Assembly (NCBI RefSeq): GCF_003402535.2
Contig: NZ_AP025171.1
Span: forward strand, 186,001 to 250,000
Source: Cupriavidus sp. P-10
GTDB lineage: Bacteria; Pseudomonadota; Gammaproteobacteria; Burkholderiales; Burkholderiaceae
DNA length: 64,000 bases
Reading direction: 5' to 3'
The notes under the pieces are model-generated. The model did no database searches, had not been told where the DNA came from, and saw nothing but the letters and a program-made list of their open reading frames with translations. This document shows positions 44,261 to 51,745 of the stretch, in pieces (the first letter of the stretch is position 1; every line of letters begins with the position of its first letter). The translations under genes were made by a program, and so were the position numbers.

Positions 44261-45403
44261 ATGATCCCATCGACCGCAAGCCTGCCGCAGCCCGCCCGTT
44301 CGCGCCTGGCCCAGGCCCTGGCCGCCGCAGCCACCATTGCGGTGCTGGCCGGCTGCGCCGGCACGCCGGCAGCCCCGCCTGCCGCGGGCAAGCCTGCCGA
44401 TGCCGCGGCGGCCGCGCCGCACTGGCAGCGTGTGCACCTTGGCGTCGGCGCCGGCTATGACTTCCCGGTCTATGCCAACCACCGGCTCGACGGCGACCTG
44501 TCGCGCATCCGCGAGGTCGTGTTTGTCCAGCATGGCCTGCAACGCAACGGCGACGACTACTACGCCGCCGGCGCCGAGTTGCTGAAGGCCAGCGGCCGCA
44601 AGCCGGACGAAGTGCTGCTGCTCGCGCCGAATTTCCCCGGCACGCCCGACCAGAAGAAGGGCTTTACCGGCATGCCGCACTGGTCGGTGCAGGGCTGGAT
44701 CAGCGGCGAGGATGCGGTCGACGGCGCCGCTCGCGTCAGTTCGCTGCAGGTGCTGGACGACTTGCTCGCCTTTGTCACCGACAAGGCGCGGCTGCCGCAG
44801 GTCGGCAAGGTGACGGTGGCCGGCCATTCCGGCGGCGCGCAGATCGTGCACCGCTACGCGGTGCTGAACAATGTCGATGAGCGCATCCGCGCGGGCGGCA
44901 TCGACCTGCGCTACGTCGTGGCCAATCCTTCGTCCTATCTCTATTTCACGCCGGTACGCCCGGCTGGCGCGGATGGCAAGTCGTTCGCGCCGTATGACAA
45001 GGCCATCTGCCCCGACTACGACAAATACCGCTACGGCGTGCAGGACATGGTGCCGTACGCGAAGGGGGCTGACGGCATGGCGCTCTACAAGCGCTACGCC
45101 GGGCGCCAGGTGACCTATCTTGCCGGCACCGAGGACAACGATCCCAACCACCGCGTGCTCGACAAAGCCTGCGGCGCCGAGGCCGAAGGCCCCACGCGGC
45201 TGCAGCGTGCGCGTGGTTACCTGCGCTACGAGCGCTACCTGGCCAGCCCCGGGCTGGCCATCCGCCACCAGGCATATGAAGTGGTGGGCGTGGGGCACGA
45301 CCAGGCGCGCATGTTCGGCTCGCAGTGCGGCGCGCTCGCGGTGTTCGGCATGGCGGAAGCCGCCAATGCCGGCGGCGCGGCCTGCCGTGCGCCACAGCTC
45401 TGA
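44261..45403 (+). CDS. lipoprotein with alpha/beta hydrolase fold
   Basis: A 380-residue predicted lipoprotein. After a hydrophobic signal the lipobox LAGC places the lipidated Cys near residue 32, followed by an Ala/Pro linker. The hydrolase region has VFVQHGLQRNGDDYYAAG near the oxyanion site and the nucleophile elbow VTVAGHSGGAQIVHRY near residue 190. A late VVGVGHDQARMF probably supplies the catalytic His. It would act on an ester at the inner or outer membrane; the substrate is unknown. ATG 44261 has CGGAGA upstream. Confidence 0.82.
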   Translation: MIPSTASLPQPARSRLAQALAAAATIAVLAGCAGTPAAPPAAGKPADAAAAAPHWQRVHLGVGAGYDFPVYANHRLDGDLSRIREVVFVQHGLQRNGDDYYAAGAELLKASGRKPDEVLLLAPNFPGTPDQKKGFTGMPHWSVQGWISGEDAVDGAARVSSLQVLDDLLAFVTDKARLPQVGKVTVAGHSGGAQIVHRYAVLNNVDERIRAGGIDLRYVVANPSSYLYFTPVRPAGADGKSFAPYDKAICPDYDKYRYGVQDMVPYAKGADGMALYKRYAGRQVTYLAGTEDNDPNHRVLDKACGAEAEGPTRLQRARGYLRYERYLASPGLAIRHQAYEVVGVGHDQARMFGSQCGALAVFGMAEAANAGGAACRAPQL

Positions 45404-45429
45404 GGCGGGCGCGCCGGACACCGTCACGG

Positions 45430-45458
45430 CAAGAAAAAACCCGCGGCAACCGCGGGTT
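45430..45458 (-). terminator. Rho-independent terminator for the 75-aa gene
   Basis: AACCCGCGG (45438-45446) pairs with CCGCGGGTT (45450-45458) around CAA. On the minus strand the stem is followed by TTTTTTCTT, so it ends transcription coming from the gene that stops at 45525. Confidence 0.85.
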
Positions 45459-45524
45459 CAAGTCCGTGCCCGCAGGATCGGGCTTGGAGGAGACAACCAC
45501 AGGAAGAACCTGGGCGGCGACGGG

Positions 45525-45752
45525 TCAGGTCAGGCTGTATTTGACGACCTGTTCCTCGACGCCGACAAAACGTACAAGCTGGCGTAAGCCGCTGGCGTAT
45601 TCCTTGATGTGGTGCCCGTCAGGCGTATCGGGCAGCCGGTAGTAGATCGGGGCCTTGTCGCGCAGCGGCTGCAGCAAGCCGAGCGGGCGTTCGCCGGCGT
45701 CGGCTTCCCAGGCGACGTCGCGCTCTTCGGCAAGCATGGTTTTTCCGGTCAT
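45525..45752 (-). CDS. small hypothetical protein
   Basis: A 75-residue protein, MTGKTMLAEERDVAWEADAG then KAPIYYRLPDTPDGHHIKEYASGLRQLVRFVGVEEQVVKYSL. I chose ATG 45752 because GGAG lies 7 bp upstream; ATG 45758 is too close to that site. A clear terminator downstream supports a real gene. No family recognised. It has no signal or membrane segment. Confidence 0.6.
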   Translation of the reverse strand: MTGKTMLAEERDVAWEADAGERPLGLLQPLRDKAPIYYRLPDTPDGHHIKEYASGLRQLVRFVGVEEQVVKYSLT

Positions 45753-46101
45753 GGACATACTCCAGATTCGGTGCATGGTGCGGCCGGGGACGGATTTTTC
45801 TTGCTCGCACAGGGTTTCAATGTATGGAATGTATGGCAGGCGGCGCAAAAATGCCATTCAGCATTATTTAATTCTGTTTGCCGAGAAATTTCGAAACTGC
45901 CAAATTTGCTGAATATATGGCGGGGCCTGCAGAAATTGCAGGAAGGCGGCGATGCTTGCATCACGCCTTGCCGACTGCGTGGGGCATTGCGCTAACATAG
46001 CGCCAGTTTTGCGGCGCGTGACGCACCGGCACGACCGGCGCTCCCGCCGCATGGCAATCCGAAACCATCAACCGCCCCCCGACGGGCCATTGCCCAGACG
46101 C
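45753..46101. other. AT-rich intergenic region upstream of the PadR-type regulator
   Basis: About 350 bp, with a markedly AT-richer core near 45840-45925. Small inverted repeats are CTGCAGAAATTGCAG (45928-45942) and GATGCTTGCATC (45951-45962), the latter with the ATGC/GCAT half-sites expected of a PadR/AphA-type site. No further gene is convincing. The promoters of the 75-aa gene and the regulator must lie here. Confidence 0.45.
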
Positions 46102-46665
46102 ATGTCGACCCAGCACGCCTTGTTGATTTCCCTGCTCGAGAAGCCGTCGTCCGGCTATGATCTGGCGCGCCGCTTCGACCGCTCCATCGGCTACTTCTGG
46201 CATGCCACCCACCAGCAGATCTACCGCGAGCTGGGGCGCATGGCCGATAGCGGCTGGATCGCCGCCGACGAGAACGAGGCGGCGGAAAGCGAGGGCGGGG
46301 CCGCCGATCGCAAGAACCGCAAGAAGGTCTACCGGGTGCTGCCGGCCGGGCGCGACGAACTGGTGCGCTGGGTGCTGGCGCCCGGCGCCGGACTGGACCA
46401 GCGCGAGGAAATCCTGGTCAAGCTGCGCGCCGATGCCGCGATCGGGCCGCTTGGCCTGGGCGATGAAATGCGCCGGCTGATCGCGTTGCACCAGGCACGG
46501 CTCGAAACCTACCTGGCGATCGAGCGCAAGGATTTCTCCGCGCCCGACATGGACCGTGGGCAGCAACTGCGCTATGCGCTGCTGCGCCGTGGCATCCGCT
46601 TCGAGCAGGACTGGGTCGCCTGGGGCGAAGACCTGCTGCCGCTGCTGGAGCGGCCGGCGGCGTAG
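46102..46665 (+). CDS. PadR/AphA-like transcriptional regulator
   Basis: A 187-residue PadR-family regulator. The winged helix is MSTQHALLISLLEKPSSGYDLARRFDRSIGYFWHATHQQIYRELGRMADSGWI, with the SIGYFW-A-HQQ-YREL block typical of the AphA subgroup. A C-terminal helical dimerisation domain (Vir_act_alpha_C type) ends in EQDWVAWGEDLLPLL. AphA-type proteins bind TATGCA-N6-TGCATA; that exact pattern is found at 48302-48319 in the promoter of the SnoaL/nitronate monooxygenase pair. ATG 46102 gives the family length, although no strong ribosome binding site is seen. Confidence 0.85.
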   Translation: MSTQHALLISLLEKPSSGYDLARRFDRSIGYFWHATHQQIYRELGRMADSGWIAADENEAAESEGGAADRKNRKKVYRVLPAGRDELVRWVLAPGAGLDQREEILVKLRADAAIGPLGLGDEMRRLIALHQARLETYLAIERKDFSAPDMDRGQQLRYALLRRGIRFEQDWVAWGEDLLPLLERPAA

Positions 46666-46683
46666 CGCGCCGCGCTCCAAAGC

Positions 46684-46722
46684 AAAACGCCGGCCTTGGC
46701 GACTGCCAGGCCGGCGTTTTTT
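46684..46722. terminator. bidirectional Rho-independent terminator
   Basis: AAAACGCCGGCCT (46684-46696) pairs with AGGCCGGCGTTTT (46708-46720) around an 11-nt loop, with A-runs on the left and T-runs on the right. It ends both the PadR gene and the convergent nitronate monooxygenase gene. Confidence 0.92.
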
Positions 46723-46739
46723 GTTGCACTCTGTCAGGC

Positions 46740-47735
46740 TCAGGCCACGTCAACCGCGCGCGCACTGGCCTGGCTGGCTTCGCCCAGCCCCAGGCGGCGA
46801 CGCGCCAGCGCATACTCCTCGGCAAAGCGCCGCACCAGCTCGGCCGCCGGCACCACGCGCTTGATCGCGCCCACGCCCTGGCCGGCGCCCCAGATATCTT
46901 TCCACGCCTTCACGCTGGTCGAGCCGAAGTTCATCTTGGACGGGTCGGACTGCGGCAGCGCCGCCGGGTCCAGGCCCGCGCGCTCGATGCTGCCGCGCAG
47001 GTAGTTGCCGTGCACGCCGGTAAAGAGGTTGGAGTAGACGATATCGCCGGCGCTGCTGTCGACGATCATCTGCTTGTAGCCTTCCTGTGCGTTGGCTTCC
47101 TGCGTGGCGATGAAGGCCGAGCCGATGTAGGCCAGGTCGGCGCCAGCGGCCTGCGCGGCCAGGATCGCGTCTCCGCTGGAGATCGCACCCGACAGCAGCA
47201 GCGGGCCGTCGAACCATTCACGGATCTCGTGCAGCAGCGCGAACGGCGACAGTGTGCCGGCATGGCCGCCGGCGCCGGCAGCCACCGCCACCAGCCCGTC
47301 GGCGCCTTTCTCGATGGCCTTGCGCGCGAACGTGTTGTTGATCACGTCGTGCAGCACGATGCCGCCGTACGAATGCACCGCGTCGTTGACTTCCTTGCGC
47401 GCGCCCAGCGAGGTGATCACGACCGGCACCTTGTAGCGCACGCACAGTTCCAGGTCATGGTCGAGGCGGTCGTTGGACTTGTGCACGATCTGGTTGACCG
47501 CAAACGGCGCCGCCGGGCGGTCCGGATGCCTGTCGTTGTGCTCGGCCAGCTCGGTGGTGATGCGGTCCAGCCATTCTTCCAGCTTGGGCGCCGGGCGTGC
47601 GTTCAGCGCCGGGAACGAGCCCACCACGCCGGCCTTGCACTGGGCAATCACCAGGTCGGGGTTGGAAATGATGAACAGCGGCGAGCAGACCACCGGCAGC
47701 GACAGCCGGTTCTGCAGCGAGGCGGGGAGGGCCAT
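46740..47735 (-). CDS. nitronate monooxygenase family protein
   Basis: A 331-residue FMN-dependent TIM-barrel enzyme of the nitronate monooxygenase/2-nitropropane dioxygenase family. LPVVCSPLFIISNPDLVIAQCKAGVVGSFPALNARP opens the barrel. GADGLVAVAAGAGGHAG and LLSGAISSGDAILAAQAAGADLAYIGSAFIAT form the FMN phosphate site. It oxidises alkyl nitronates such as propionate 3-nitronate, detoxifying them. ATG 47735 has CAGGAGA upstream. It is second in an operon behind the SnoaL-like gene (67-bp gap) and convergent with the PadR gene. Confidence 0.9.
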   Translation of the reverse strand: MALPASLQNRLSLPVVCSPLFIISNPDLVIAQCKAGVVGSFPALNARPAPKLEEWLDRITTELAEHNDRHPDRPAAPFAVNQIVHKSNDRLDHDLELCVRYKVPVVITSLGARKEVNDAVHSYGGIVLHDVINNTFARKAIEKGADGLVAVAAGAGGHAGTLSPFALLHEIREWFDGPLLLSGAISSGDAILAAQAAGADLAYIGSAFIATQEANAQEGYKQMIVDSSAGDIVYSNLFTGVHGNYLRGSIERAGLDPAALPQSDPSKMNFGSTSVKAWKDIWGAGQGVGAIKRVVPAAELVRRFAEEYALARRRLGLGEASQASARAVDVA

Positions 47736-47802
47736 GGGTGAAGTCTCCTGGGTAGTACGGTGAGGCAAAGAATCTGGCAGGCGCGGGCGGCGGACTGGCC
47801 GC

Positions 47803-48237
47803 TTACGCGGCGCCGGTCAGCACGTCCTTCTGGCTGGCGAGGCGCGCGCCCATGGCGGCGGCCAGCGCCTCCAGGCCCGAGCGCGGACGCACCATCACTT
47901 CGAATTCGGCAATATGGCCGGCGTCATTGAAGCGGATCATGTCGATGCCCTTGAGCGCCTTGCCATCGACCGTGGCACTGAACTCGAGCACCACGCTGTG
48001 GCCGTCCTCGCTGACAAAGCTGCGGTGGTAGCGGAAATCGCGGAATACCTGGTTCACCGTGGTCAGTACCAGCGCGATCGCCGCGCGGCCGGGGTAGGCC
48101 GTATGCGCGACCGGCGAGCGGAACACGACGTCGTCGGCGACGATGGCGTCGAGCCCGGCCATCGAATTGGTGGCAATCAACTGGTGCCAGGTGTCGAGCG
48201 AGGCCTGCGCCGCGGGAATCAGCTGGGTGGTGGTCAC
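47803..48237 (-). CDS. SnoaL-like / NTF2-fold protein
   Basis: A 144-residue NTF2-like alpha+beta barrel protein. The pattern fits the SnoaL group: an N-terminal helix TWHQLIATNSMAGLDAIVADDVVFRSPV, then GRAAIALVLTTVNQVFRDFRYHRSF and the strands VVLEFSATVDGKALKGIDMIRFNDAGHIAEFEVMVRP. The start is GTG 48237, with AAGGAG 6 bp upstream. It is the first gene of the operon with nitronate monooxygenase. Function could be isomerase-like or ligand-binding; nothing in the sequence decides. Confidence 0.83.
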   Translation of the reverse strand: MTTTQLIPAAQASLDTWHQLIATNSMAGLDAIVADDVVFRSPVAHTAYPGRAAIALVLTTVNQVFRDFRYHRSFVSEDGHSVVLEFSATVDGKALKGIDMIRFNDAGHIAEFEVMVRPRSGLEALAAAMGARLASQKDVLTGAA

Positions 48238-48301
48238 TACGGTCTCCTTGGACGGTCGCGGTTGCGCCGGCTATGTCTTGTTCTCGTTTGTGTTCACGTC
48301 T

Positions 48302-48319
48302 TATGCAACCAGTTGCATA
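48302..48319. promoter_or_regulatory. AphA/PadR-type operator candidate
   Basis: TATGCAACCAGTTGCATA is a perfect inverted repeat with 8-bp arms and a 2-bp spacer. It fits TATGCA-N6-TGCATA, the pattern known for AphA. It lies 65-82 bp upstream of the SnoaL-like gene's GTG. The AphA-like regulator is encoded 1.6 kb away at the other end of the same operon. Confidence 0.6.
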
Positions 48320-48487
48320 GTGAGATGAAAGGTAGCACGCGTTGCGGCGCTGCGCAAGCCGGTATCGGGCTGGCATGAGCGCGTGCCGCGCCGAGGGCAC
48401 CCTCGTAGTGACGGGTTGACTACAATAGGCGGCATCGCCCGGCGGAATCCCACCCGCGCGCCCGCAAGCCACCGGCAGGAGAAGTCA

Positions 48488-49549
48488 GTGACCACTAAGT
48501 CGACCACCAAGTCGACCGCCAAGTCGACCGCCAAGCCGACCGCGCACCAACCCGGCCAGGCCGCGCTGTTCGATGCCGATCTCGCCGCCTGGCGCGCCCA
48601 TCCCGAGCGCGCCTTCGACGGCTGGCTGGCGCGGCACGGCTTTCGCCACGGCACCAGCGTGGTGTACCGCGCCATGTGGGGCAAGCTGCTGCGCTGGTCG
48701 GCGGAGCGCGGCCTGCCGCCGCTGAGCTGGTCGGCGGAGCAGCTCGGCGAATTCCTGGATGCCCAGCAATTGCACAAGTTGCACCGCTACCGCTATGCGC
48801 GGCTGATCGAACGGGTGTTCCACCATCTCGCCCAGTTGCGCGAGGGCATGCACAACCCCGGCAGCCAGGCGGTGCGCGCCCATCTCGCCGAGGGCGAAAA
48901 CGATCCCACTGCCTTCCTGCTGCCGGGCGAGTGCGATCTGCTGGTGGCCCGCATCCTTGGTCCGGCAGGGCTGCCACCGACGGCGGACGAGTGCCGCGCG
49001 GCCTCGCCGACCCAATGGAAGCGCGCGCGCGATGCCGCCTTGCTGGCGGTCTTGCTGGGTGGCGGGCTGAAGGTGGGCGAAGCCCGCGCATTGCGCCTGG
49101 AGGCCATCGACGATGGCGCGCCGGGCCGAATGGCGCTGCGCATGGTGCGTCCCGACAATGGCCGCGCCTATACCGCGCCGCTGTTCGCGCTGGCCCATGC
49201 GCCGCTGCGGGCCTGGCTGGCGCTGCGCGAGGCGTCGGGCACGCTTGGCAGCCTGGTGTTCCCGGCCATGCCGGCGGGCCGGCCGATGCACGCGGCTTCG
49301 GTCTACCGGCGCGTGGAAATCCTGCTCGACGAGGCCGGCGTGCTCGCCGGCCGCCATGAGCGGGCCTCGCCGCAGACCTTGCGCAATACCTGCGCCGCCA
49401 TGCATTTCGAGGCCGGCACGGCGCCGGCCGAGGTGGCGCAATGCCTGGGCATGCGCGACCTGGAATCGGGCTGGCGCCTGCGCGGCGCCTACGAGGCCTG
49501 GCAGGCGCGGGCGGGACTGGTCGCCGGGGCCAGCGACAAGCCGTCTTAA
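48488..49549 (+). CDS. tyrosine-recombinase-like protein, catalytic residues degenerate
   Basis: A 353-residue protein with the fold pattern of phage-type integrases: SAM-like domain (~residues 30-135) and C-terminal catalytic domain. The start is GTG 48488 with CAGGAG upstream. The N-terminus is a TKST/TAKS repeat encoded by 12-bp DNA units. Key residues have changed: Arg I (normally GLR-E) is Lys in GLKVGEARALR; HxLR is QTLR in SPQTLRNTC; the next His is Met in CLGMRDLES. The Tyr in RGAYEAW may remain. It is therefore probably not an active recombinase. No att sites or mobile genes are nearby; galE follows. Confidence 0.75.
   Translation: MTTKSTTKSTAKSTAKPTAHQPGQAALFDADLAAWRAHPERAFDGWLARHGFRHGTSVVYRAMWGKLLRWSAERGLPPLSWSAEQLGEFLDAQQLHKLHRYRYARLIERVFHHLAQLREGMHNPGSQAVRAHLAEGENDPTAFLLPGECDLLVARILGPAGLPPTADECRAASPTQWKRARDAALLAVLLGGGLKVGEARALRLEAIDDGAPGRMALRMVRPDNGRAYTAPLFALAHAPLRAWLALREASGTLGSLVFPAMPAGRPMHAASVYRRVEILLDEAGVLAGRHERASPQTLRNTCAAMHFEAGTAPAEVAQCLGMRDLESGWRLRGAYEAWQARAGLVAGASDKPS
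48497..48544 (+). repeat. 12-bp in-frame repeat, recombinase-like gene
   Basis: Four 12-bp units (AAGTCGACCACC, AAGTCGACCGCC twice, AAGCCGACCGCG) encode KST(T/A) repeats at the N-terminus. They are a basic, flexible tail. Confidence 0.8.
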
Positions 49550-49732
49550 GTCCTGCGCCGCCATAGTCCCGGCTGCGCGTGCCAGCCGACCGGGGCGGTC
49601 TCGCGCATCGTGGATAATAGGCGACACTACCGCCAGCGCGGCTCGGATGTGGTGCCTGAGGCATTTGCCGGGCCCGCCAGGCAAGCGCTTGCGGCCTCAC
49701 GGCCCTGAATCGAAATCCGACGCTTATTTCCC

Positions 49733-50752
49733 ATGCCCGAAACTCTGCTTCTTACCGGTGCCACCGGCTATATCGCCTCGCATACCTGGGTCGCGCTGCT
49801 CAATGCCGGCTACCACGTGATCGGACTGGATAATCTGTGCAACAGCAGCCCGGTGGTGATCGAGCGGCTGGCCACCATTACCGGCAAGACCCCGCATTTT
49901 GTCGAGGGCGACGTGCGCGACCGTGCCTTGCTGGACCGGCTTTTTGCCGAACACCGCATCAGCGGCGTGATTCATTTTGCCGCGCTCAAGGCGGTGGGTG
50001 AATCGGTGAGCCAGCCGCTGGAGTATTACAGCAACAACCTCGACGGCCTGCTGACAGTCTGCGCCGCCATGGGGGCGGCCGGGGTGAAACAACTGGTGTT
50101 CAGCTCCTCGGCGACGGTTTATGGCAATCCCCATGCGGTGCCGATCCTGGAGGATTTTCCGCTGTCCTCGACCAATCCCTACGGCCAGACCAAGCTCATG
50201 GGCGAGCAAATCCTGCGCGACCTTGAAAAATCGGATCCGGCATGGCGCATTGCCTACCTGCGTTATTTCAATCCGGTCGGCGCGCATGAAAGCGGCCTGA
50301 TCGGCGAGGATCCGCGCGGGATCCCGAATAACCTGATGCCATATGTGGCACAGGTGGCCGGCGGGCGCCGCGAGAAACTGATGGTATTCGGCGGCGACTA
50401 CCCCACGCCGGACGGAACTGGCGTGCGCGACTATATCCACGTGTGCGACCTTGCCGACGGCCACCTGGCGGCGCTGGTCTACCTGCGCGACCAGGGACGT
50501 GGCCTGACCGTGAACCTGGGCACCGGCCGCGGCTACAGCGTGCTGGAGGTGGTCGATGCCTACCAGCGGGCCAGCGGCCAGCCGGTGCCATATGAGATCG
50601 TGGCGCGCCGCGCGGGCGATATTGCTTCTTGCTATGCCGATCCCGCGCTGGCCAACCAGCTGCTGGGCTGGCGCGCGCAATATGGTATCGAGCGCATGTG
50701 CCAGGACTCGTGGCGCTGGCAGTCAATGAACCCGCGCGGGTTCGACGCCTGA
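49733..50752 (+). CDS. galE: UDP-glucose 4-epimerase
   Basis: A 339-residue extended SDR that interconverts UDP-glucose and UDP-galactose. The NAD motif is TGATGYIASH (usually GYIGSH), DNLCNSS follows the second strand, and SSSATVYG supplies the catalytic Ser. YGQTK carries the Tyr and Lys near residue 150, and YLRYFNPVGAHESGLIGEDP is diagnostic. Its length equals E. coli GalE. It ends in a bidirectional terminator shared with hns. Confidence 0.95.
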   Translation: MPETLLLTGATGYIASHTWVALLNAGYHVIGLDNLCNSSPVVIERLATITGKTPHFVEGDVRDRALLDRLFAEHRISGVIHFAALKAVGESVSQPLEYYSNNLDGLLTVCAAMGAAGVKQLVFSSSATVYGNPHAVPILEDFPLSSTNPYGQTKLMGEQILRDLEKSDPAWRIAYLRYFNPVGAHESGLIGEDPRGIPNNLMPYVAQVAGGRREKLMVFGGDYPTPDGTGVRDYIHVCDLADGHLAALVYLRDQGRGLTVNLGTGRGYSVLEVVDAYQRASGQPVPYEIVARRAGDIASCYADPALANQLLGWRAQYGIERMCQDSWRWQSMNPRGFDA

Positions 50753-50763
50753 GCCTGAAAACA

Positions 50764-50794
50764 AAAACGCCACGGCATGCAACCGTGGCGTTTT
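50764..50794. terminator. bidirectional Rho-independent terminator
   Basis: AAAACGCCACGG (50764-50775) pairs with CCGTGGCGTTTT (50783-50794) around CATGCAA, with A and T runs on either side. It is shared by the convergent galE and hns genes. Confidence 0.93.
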
Positions 50795-50814
50795 GCCATA
50801 GACCGGGTCGCGCT

Positions 50815-51123
50815 TCAGCGGATCAGGAAGTCCTCGACCGTCTTGCCCTGGGCCAGGGCCTGGGTCAGCCAGCCCGGGCGCTTGCCGCGGCCGGTCCAGG
50901 TATTGCCGGCACTGTCGCGATAGCGCACCGGCACCTTGCGGTTGACTACCTTCTTGCCGGCCTGCGCTTTCGTGCCAAAACCCAGGTCTTCAGCGGTCAG
51001 GCCATATTGCTCGATTTTCTCGCGAATATCCGAGATCACCGAAGCTTGTTCACGCGCCTTGATTTCCTCAGCTTGCTTCTGCAGTTCACTGATTTTCTGA
51101 ACGATTTCCTGATAAGTCGCCAT
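50815..51123 (-). CDS. hns: H-NS-family nucleoid protein
   Basis: A 102-residue H-NS-like protein. The N-terminal coiled coil (YQEIVQKISELQKQAEEIKAREQAS) mediates oligomers. A linker follows, then the C-terminal DNA-binding domain with RDSAGNTWTGRGKRPGWL, where the TGRGKRP loop reads the minor groove of AT-rich DNA. It compacts DNA and silences foreign genes. It has a TATAAT promoter candidate upstream and ends at the terminator shared with galE. Confidence 0.92.
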   Translation of the reverse strand: MATYQEIVQKISELQKQAEEIKAREQASVISDIREKIEQYGLTAEDLGFGTKAQAGKKVVNRKVPVRYRDSAGNTWTGRGKRPGWLTQALAQGKTVEDFLIR

Positions 51124-51219
51124 TGCGTCCTCGGTTTCCGGTGGGGTGATATGCGTGGGTGTCGATACTGCGGGGGTGTCGCGCAGTTGCGCTGTAGGTG
51201 TGCTGAAATGCTGAAAAGA

Positions 51220-51248
51220 ATTATAACGGGGTAACGGGCGGCTGCAAA
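51220..51248 (-). promoter_or_regulatory. hns promoter candidate
   Basis: On the minus strand a perfect -10 TATAAT (51225-51220) follows a TTTGCA -35-like hexamer (51248-51243) at 17 bp. Transcription would start near 51213, giving a ~90-nt leader before the hns ATG at 51123. Confidence 0.5.
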
Positions 51249-51384
51249 TGCCGGGCTGCTATTCAGGCATGGTTTTTACGAAAATTCTTGCTGCCGATAT
51301 TGCAGTGAACTTTCGTGAACCATTCCGGTCGCCCACCCGATTTGCGCCGATGCCCACGGCGTAACGCCGCTACACTCCGCCGCG

Positions 51385-51436
51385 CCTGCACATAGCACCT
51401 GCACATAGCACCTGCACACAGCGCTTGCACATAAAT
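51385..51436. repeat. 13-bp tandem repeat
   Basis: CCTGCACATAGCA occurs twice, then CCTGCACACAGCG and CTTGCACATAAAT as diverged copies, four units in all. It lies in the long gap between hns and the chemoreceptor gene. Confidence 0.8.
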
Positions 51437-51745
51437 GGTGTCGCCGACCTCGACGCGCGCCAACCGGGGCCGGCCGGCATGCGCCGACGCGCGTGGAAAT
51501 CAAATGGCCATAATCGCCGGCGCTTCGGTGAATAAAGCGTTTGCTTACATGCATGGCACGCGGCGTGCCGTATATCCGACATTCCGGTTAATTGCCGCCC
51601 ATTTGCCGGCGCGCCCGCGCGTGGCTGCTCAAGGTCCGGATGGGCCACGCCGTTATCCGGGCAGGGCGGATCAAGGGGGTGACAGGTCCTGCCGTAACGA
51701 GGCCAGGGGTGTGCCTCGCGGATTGCTTACGTTTTCCTTTCAACA

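Larger units (their letters stand above)
51124..51745. other. intergenic region between hns and the chemoreceptor gene
   Basis: About 620 bp without a gene. It holds the hns promoter candidate, a 13-bp tandem array (51385-51436), and presumably the promoter of the chemoreceptor gene. Open frames across it are short and compositionally odd; none is convincing. Confidence 0.55.

Noticed and set aside
48488..49549. Integrase marking a genomic island
   Set aside because: No tRNA, att repeats, phage genes or composition change are seen nearby, and the catalytic residues are degenerate.
51385..51436. CRISPR-like short repeats
   Set aside because: Units are head-to-tail with no spacers, and no cas genes are present; a simple tandem repeat.
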